Origin: UBA2421 sp002343075
Lineage (GTDB): Bacteria; Planctomycetota; Phycisphaerae; Tepidisphaerales; Tepidisphaeraceae
Assembly (NCBI GenBank): GCA_937982565.1
Contig: CALJLN010000009.1
Coordinates: forward strand, 46,156 to 110,155
Reading direction: 5' to 3'
Length of the DNA: 64,000 bases
The notes under the pieces were generated by a model, which saw nothing but the letters and a program-made list of their open reading frames with translations, was not told where the DNA came from and made no database searches. A program made the translations under genes and the position numbers. Position 1 is the stretch's first letter; every line of letters begins with the position of its first letter. Shown here piece by piece: positions 59,059 through 64,000 of the stretch.

Positions 59059-61479
59059 ATGCCGCAACGTCAGCAAGAAACTCTTTTCGTCGAACTGCCA
59101 GAACCGGCGGCGGCACTGCCGTCAGACGGGGGACTGTTTGCCGGAGTTGCGATGGAGCAGGCGATCGACCGCATCCTGGATTACTCGGTGCCCAGGGGCA
59201 TGGCACCATCGCTGCGAGTCGGCCAGCGCGTCAAGGCACCGCTCGGCCGCGGAAATCGCGGAGCCTTTGGGTATGTGGTTCGAATCACTTCGCAATCGGC
59301 GTTTCCCAAAACCAAGCCGCTGAGCGCAATCGATGATCGCAGGGTGCTACTTGATGATTCCCTGATGAAGCTGGCCCTGTGGATGAGCAGGTATTATGTC
59401 TGCCCGCTCGGTGGCGTCATCGAGTCAATCATTCCGTCGGCGGTCAAGAAAAAGGTTGGGCTTGGCTATAAATCAATGGTTCGCCTCATCGTTTCGCGAG
59501 AGGAAGCACAGGCGATTCTTGAAAAAACCAAGACACCGAAGCGCCGCGCCGTGATCGCACGGCTACTACAGTTGCCTGCAGACGAGTCCATCGAACTTAT
59601 CCGCCTGGCTGGCGAGGCTGATGTGAAGGCACCGACAATCCGTAAGTTGCGGTCGGTCGGCCTGATTGCGATCGATGAAGTGCCTGATCTGCCGAATTTT
59701 GGAGCGTATCAGGGGCAACGCGAAGCGACCGAGACACACCGGCCGATGAATGCCGAGCAACAGGCGGTGTTTGACGACCTCAAGCCGCGCATGGCAGGCG
59801 GTTTTAGCGTCAACCTTCTGCGCGGGGTGACGGGCAGCGGGAAGACCGAGGTTTATCTTCACGCGATTCAGGAAGTGGTGAACTTGAACCGGCAGGCCAT
59901 TGTGCTGGTACCTGAAATTGCGCTCACGCCGCAGACGGTCCGGCGGTTTACGGCGCGCTTCCCGCGCGTTGCAGTGCTGCACAGCGGGCTTTCGGCAAGC
60001 ACGCGGCACAAGTACTGGCAGCAGATCAGCCGCGGGGAGGCGAGTGTTGTGGTGGGCGCGCGATCGGCGGTGTTTGCGCCAACGCCCCATCTCGGCCTCA
60101 TTGTTGTCGATGAAGAGCACGAATCGAGCTACAAGCAGGATGCAGCACCGCGGTATCATGCCCGCGACGTTGCGGTGAAGCGTGCGCAGCTGCACGACGT
60201 CCCGGTATTGCTGGGCAGCGCCACGCCCTCGTTGGAGATGTATCAACGGGTCTGCAGCGCCAGGCAGGCTTCAACCCCGCCGCAGGGTGGGCCGGACACT
60301 GAACCGCAAGCCGACAGCGATCAACCAGCCGCCACGGTCGGCTATCATCTGCTCGAAATGCCCCATCGCGTCCGTGGGTTGCAGTTGCCGCACGTTGAAG
60401 TTGTTGACCTCAAACATGAGATGAAGCTCCGAAGTGGGATGCATCTGCTCACGCAGCGGCTGGAACACCTGCTCCGCGCCACCTTGCAGGCAAAGCGCCA
60501 GGCGATCTTGTTATTGAACCGCAGGGGCTACGCCAATTTCGTACACTGTCCGTCCTGCAAGCATGTGATGACCTGTAAGTATTGCGATGCAACAGTCACC
60601 TATCATCGCATGGCCGATGCAGGCATGACCAGCGGCAAGTTTGCAAAGGGATTGCACACGGGGCAATTGCACTGCCACTATTGCCTTGCGGTCAACCCGC
60701 TTCCCGAGGCGTGTACGGAATGCGGGAAGGGAATGAGCCTTTTTGGGCTGGGCACGCAGCGCGTGGAAGAGGAACTGAAGCGCAAGTTTCCCGACCTGAC
60801 CTTCGCGCGTGTTGACAGCGATACCATGCGATCAAGTGCGGACTATGAGGCGATCCTGTCGAAGTTTGCCAAGGGCGAACTGGATGTGTTGCTCGGCACG
60901 CAGATGATCGCCAAGGGCCTGGATTTTCCAAATGTCACGCTTGTGGGAGTGATTAACGGCGACACGGCACTTTCCCTACCCGATTTCCGCGCCGCGGAGC
61001 GGACGTTTCAGCTCATTACGCAAGTGGCGGGGCGGGCGGGTCGTGGCGATTCGCCGGGCCGGGTCGTGCTGCAGACGTTTCTGCCCAATGAGCCCGCAAT
61101 TCGATTTGCTATTAAGCAGGATTTTGTTGGGTTCGCAACGCAGGAATTGGTGCATCGAAGGCAAATTGGCCTGCCGCCGTTCGCTCGGATGGTGAGGATT
61201 GTGTTGCGCGATCAGGACGTGGACAAACTCGCCACAAAGTCCGACCTTTTTGCAGCGGCGCTGTCCACTGCCGCCGCGGAGCATGGTGCTGCGGTGAGTG
61301 TGCGCGGACCGATGCCGTGCCCGATCAGCCGCATCGCCGGGTTTCATCGGCATCAGATCGTGCTCACCAGTGCATCGCCGGCGCGGCTGCAGGCGGTGCT
61401 GGCGACTTTACGAAGAGGGGGCCGATTTGCGACCAGCGACCGTATTGCCGTCGATGTCGATCCGACGAGTTTGCTATGA
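59059..61479 (+). CDS. priA: Primosomal replication-restart helicase PriA
   Basis: PriA reloads DnaB at stalled forks. The 806-residue protein has the N-terminal 3'-end-binding domain (AIDRILDYSVPRGMAPSLRV), Walker A GVTGSGKTEVYL, Walker B VVDEEHESSYKQ, and the zinc region with CPSCKHVMTCKYC and CHYC..CTECGK, which is complete. QMIAKGLDFPNVTLVGVI and QVAGRAGRGDSPGRV are helicase motifs V and VI. Its stop overlaps the symporter stop by 6 bases on the opposite strand. Confidence 0.97.
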   Translation: MPQRQQETLFVELPEPAAALPSDGGLFAGVAMEQAIDRILDYSVPRGMAPSLRVGQRVKAPLGRGNRGAFGYVVRITSQSAFPKTKPLSAIDDRRVLLDDSLMKLALWMSRYYVCPLGGVIESIIPSAVKKKVGLGYKSMVRLIVSREEAQAILEKTKTPKRRAVIARLLQLPADESIELIRLAGEADVKAPTIRKLRSVGLIAIDEVPDLPNFGAYQGQREATETHRPMNAEQQAVFDDLKPRMAGGFSVNLLRGVTGSGKTEVYLHAIQEVVNLNRQAIVLVPEIALTPQTVRRFTARFPRVAVLHSGLSASTRHKYWQQISRGEASVVVGARSAVFAPTPHLGLIVVDEEHESSYKQDAAPRYHARDVAVKRAQLHDVPVLLGSATPSLEMYQRVCSARQASTPPQGGPDTEPQADSDQPAATVGYHLLEMPHRVRGLQLPHVEVVDLKHEMKLRSGMHLLTQRLEHLLRATLQAKRQAILLLNRRGYANFVHCPSCKHVMTCKYCDATVTYHRMADAGMTSGKFAKGLHTGQLHCHYCLAVNPLPEACTECGKGMSLFGLGTQRVEEELKRKFPDLTFARVDSDTMRSSADYEAILSKFAKGELDVLLGTQMIAKGLDFPNVTLVGVINGDTALSLPDFRAAERTFQLITQVAGRAGRGDSPGRVVLQTFLPNEPAIRFAIKQDFVGFATQELVHRRQIGLPPFARMVRIVLRDQDVDKLATKSDLFAAALSTAAAEHGAAVSVRGPMPCPISRIAGFHRHQIVLTSASPARLQAVLATLRRGGRFATSDRIAVDVDPTSLL

Positions 61480-62823
61480 ATACGCCCGCTTGCGGAGCCG
61501 GATGCCGATCGAAAACAGCACCAACGCGGCAATCGCTGTCGGCGCAATGACATAAATCGGATGGAAGCGGATGAGAACCTCCGGAAGCGCGTAGGTGAGC
61601 AACCCGCCGCCGATGAACATCGCGGTCAGCGGGGCGGCTTGTGCGTACACCCGCGCGGCATCGGTTTTCAGTTCCGGATCGACCATTCTGAGCAGCATCA
61701 TTCCCTGCGCGGTGGTGGCAGTTGCAAAGCCGTGGTTCATTAGCGCCAGTTCAAACCAGCACCTCCGGGGAAGAATGCGAGGGGAAATCCAGACCACGTT
61801 AAACCAAACCCAGGCGGCACCGATTGCCATAAGAACGCACGCCGCGGTCACGTTATCGCGAATGACGGCCACTTTCAGCGTCGCAATCGCTACGAATACG
61901 AGCAACTCAAGTGCGACCCCTGTGAGCCGGTTGATGGTTTCATTTTCAATCAAGGCATCGCACCGCACCGCCGACATGCACTTTCTCACCAGCCAGCCGC
62001 CCAAAAGCGTGAAGACAAACAGGGGGAGATCGCCGCCAACGCCGCGGATCGGGGAGCCGGCGGGTAAAGTCTTTACGGCCAACGAGATAAGCGACTGCAG
62101 TCCGAGTCCAACGCCGAATGCTGCCGCCAGTAGAAGCATCTGAAACATGAGAGGATCGATCGACCGAATCGGCGACCGAATCGACGACGACTCAGCAGCG
62201 GTCGCCTGCGCCGCGCGGGCCGGGTGGGAAGTGGTGAGCCAGCGTCTGCGGATGCCGATGTTTACAATCACCAGTCCGCTCAGCACGCCATAGAGCAAGC
62301 CCGAAGCTGTGAGAAATGCCGCCAGATCCGCGGCACCCTCGTAGCTGCCTCGGGAGCGATGTACCTCTCCCCAAGCCGCCGAGGAGCCAAAGCCGCCAGC
62401 CCAGCTTACTTCGAGCAACTGCCCAAAGTGAATCGGCACGCCCCACGCTGGCGAGAGCAAGAGCCAGGTCGCCAGCAGGCCGACGCAAAGCTGTCCGAGA
62501 ATGAGGATCCACGCACCGATCGCCTGTTGCGTCGTGGCAAGAAGTTGCCCCGCGGGTTTGCTGTCGGGCTTTACCAGCAACATGCCGGCAAAGATGATCG
62601 GAATCAGCGGACTTCGCCACGATTCCCATTGGCGAAGCGCATCGTTGAAGAGCAGTGCCGCGGTGTTTGAGCCGTCGCGCGACCAAAGTTGGGCTGCTAG
62701 CAGGGCAATCAGCCCCGCAATCAGCGCCGCGGGGGCGTGGATGGCTGAGAGCCATTTGAATTGCCACCGAAGCCAGACACCGAAAAGGAGAAATCCAGCA
62801 GCAATCAGCACAGCGGTAGTCAT
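61474..62823 (-). CDS. GltS-like sodium/glutamate symporter family protein
   Basis: The 449-residue membrane protein has about 11 helices. The C-terminal half carries NHGFATATTAQGMMLLRMVD and AAPLTAMFIGGGLLTYALPE, the core of the GltS/ESS family; in the first half, FGSSAAWGEVHRSRG aligns with the mirror-image repeat. The family imports glutamate with Na, but divergence is strong, so the substrate is open. It starts 9 bases after the amidohydrolase stop, so both are probably one operon. Confidence 0.75.
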   Translation of the reverse strand: MTTAVLIAAGFLLFGVWLRWQFKWLSAIHAPAALIAGLIALLAAQLWSRDGSNTAALLFNDALRQWESWRSPLIPIIFAGMLLVKPDSKPAGQLLATTQQAIGAWILILGQLCVGLLATWLLLSPAWGVPIHFGQLLEVSWAGGFGSSAAWGEVHRSRGSYEGAADLAAFLTASGLLYGVLSGLVIVNIGIRRRWLTTSHPARAAQATAAESSSIRSPIRSIDPLMFQMLLLAAAFGVGLGLQSLISLAVKTLPAGSPIRGVGGDLPLFVFTLLGGWLVRKCMSAVRCDALIENETINRLTGVALELLVFVAIATLKVAVIRDNVTAACVLMAIGAAWVWFNVVWISPRILPRRCWFELALMNHGFATATTAQGMMLLRMVDPELKTDAARVYAQAAPLTAMFIGGGLLTYALPEVLIRFHPIYVIAPTAIAALVLFSIGIRLRKRAYS

Positions 62824-62832
62824 TGGCTCTCG

Positions 62833-63947
62833 CTACTCCTTAGTGCCAATGAGAGGCGGCAACCCACGCAGCGCTCTGGCGGCATTATCGTGATAGATCC
62901 GGCGCAGCACCTCGTCGGGGAGAAAGAGGCCGTACACTTTCCAATCGCCGCCGGGCGGGAACGGATGATCGTAGTAATCGAAGTACTCGTCATCGGTCTC
63001 CAGCAGTCGATAGTAGAGTTGGTTGCGGGGCTGATCGCGCCGGCCGGGATAGCGGTCGGTGCCGAATAGGATCCGGTTTGCATACTGGATGAGGAATCGG
63101 CGTGCCGCGTACGGTTGACGGCCCAATTCGGCTTCACGGCCCGAGAGATCCATGTAAAGGTTTGGGAATTCATCCAGTAGCCTCGCCGCGGCCTTCAGAT
63201 CGTCGCCGTGTTCACCGAGATGCGCCACGATGAACACCGTTCGCGGATGGGCCTTAAACACTCGGTTGCGCTGCCGCAGCACCACCTCGCGCGGCGGATA
63301 CGGCGGCTTTGCAAAGGACCAATCCGGGTGCCGCTTGAGCTGCATCCAGCGTTCGTTCAAACTATCAACCGGCTCAAAAAATGCCGGCGGGTCGGCAGCG
63401 TGAATCAACACCGGAATCTGCAGTTCGCCGCATGCCTCCCAGATCGGCCCCAGCCGCTCATCGTCGATTGCGACCAGCTTTTGGGTAGAATCCAGCACGG
63501 TCAAACCCAGACTTTTGAAGACCTTCAGCCCCGCAATACCGCGCCGATGATAATCTCGCAGTTTCGAGGCAGTCTTTGTTGCAAAACCGGGTTCAGAGGT
63601 CTGCGAAAACTCGACGTTTGCGAAGATGAGCAAGCGTTCCGGCGCAGCGCGGTGGTATCGAGCGAGTTGGGTCTCGAGCGCGTCCCCCCAGCCACCGCTG
63701 AGGTTGACGGCGGCTTTGATGCCAAGCCGATCCATCGCCGCGATGAGATTGGCGGGTTCGACGGTCGCAGACCAGTGACAGTGAATGTCGATCGCCTGAA
63801 AGCGGGGCCGGTCGACCTGTGTGACCGTGGTTGCGAGTTGGCTCTTCGGCTTGAAGTCTTTGAGCAGTTCGCCGTCGACATACACGGCCCGGCCGGCGGA
63901 TTCGCCCGACTCGCGCGGATTCTCGACCCTGCCGCAGGACAGAACTG
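62833..63947 (-). CDS. Amidohydrolase-family protein, 5' end missing
   Basis: The visible 371 codons contain a metal-dependent TIM barrel of the amidohydrolase-2 type: AIDIHCHW (HxH), IPVLIHAADPPAFF, TVFIVAHLGEHGDDL, LYMDLSGREAELG and RILFGTDRYPGRRDQ. The frame remains open to 63947 with no convincing start: a GTG at 63885 is in frame, but coding-like sequence (SCGRVENPRESGESAGRAV) continues upstream into the adapter. The gene is therefore cut by the contig end. An extra N-terminal domain is likely because about 50 residues precede the HxH motif. Substrate unknown. Confidence 0.85.
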
Positions 63948-64000
63948 CTGTCTCTTATACACATCTCCGAGCCCACGAGACAGGCAGAAATATCGTATGC
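63948..64000. other. Illumina Nextera adapter and i7 index (assembly contamination)
   Basis: From 63948 the sequence is CTGTCTCTTATACACATCT, the transposon mosaic end, then CCGAGCCCACGAGAC, the read-2 adapter part, then AGGCAGAA, a standard Nextera i7 index, then ATATCGTATGC, one base off the P7 tail. Minus-strand frames through it give MCIRDS and YKRQ, well-known adapter peptides. It is not biological sequence. Confidence 0.98.

Noticed and set aside
63525..63976. Minus-strand frames beginning MYKRQ and MGSEMCIRDS at the right edge
   Set aside because: Their starts are translated Nextera adapter, not biological sequence.

Overview
The window looks like the end of a contig from a member of the Planctomycetota, most likely the Phycisphaerae. 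Three things point there: proteins ending in a PEP-CTERM-type sorting signal (PEPTSLAAI..VRRRRA), one of them with a dockerin-like calcium-binding region; an exported protein opening with the planctomycete-type motif ESLETRRCLAA; and membrane-anchored rather than free substrate-binding proteins. The DNA is GC-rich and almost fully coding. I see no rRNA, CRISPR array, insertion sequence or prophage. The last 53 bases are not genomic: they are an Illumina Nextera adapter with an i7 index, so the right edge is a contig end and its last gene is cut.

Layout. 1-6005 (all minus strand): a long information-processing cluster read as tRNA-Gln, glmU-like, prs, rplY, pth, rpsF, ssb, rplI, dnaB; dnaB runs off the left edge behind its own promoter, inverted repeat and DnaA-box-like sites. 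6200-11800: a PEP-CTERM protein, a DUF2959 lipoprotein, a PhnD-like binding protein, an MFS exporter and a degenerate histidine kinase. 11900-17900: PPi-type phosphofructokinase, a degenerate IspD-like protein, an orphan iron/cobalamin-type ABC ATPase, a Gfo/Idh/MocA dehydrogenase and a ClC channel. 18000-23700: a dockerin/PEP-CTERM protein, a DUF5009 membrane acyltransferase-like protein, a TonB-like protein and a LOG-family hydrolase. 23700-32300: a DUF433/DUF5615 toxin-antitoxin pair, an unusual two-part nucleotide-binding protein, a PTPS-III pterin enzyme, the McsA/McsB arginine kinase pair, a VWA membrane protein, and HslVU followed by a 49-residue membrane protein.

32600-48300: a large DUF4091/CBM9-like lipoprotein, a free-standing glycogen-binding domain with a strong terminator, a secreted protein, and then an eight-gene oligopeptide ABC locus with two binding proteins, two permease pairs and one ATPase pair. 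48400-58000: a small RTX-repeat protein, two ECF sigma/anti-sigma pairs (the second followed by a protein made of secretin N-terminal-like modules), thiC behind a TPP riboswitch, a gene broken by an in-frame amber codon, and trpBA. 58000-63947: a membrane protein, priA, a GltS-like symporter and a truncated amidohydrolase.

The parts worth most attention are the TPP riboswitch with a visible ribosome-binding-site sequestering arm, the amber-interrupted gene, promoters placed so close to start codons that the mRNAs should be leaderless, the PTPS-III motif in a gene that would normally be named queD, the sigma/anti-sigma/STN-module operon, and the two-part P-loop/deoxyribosyltransferase-like protein.
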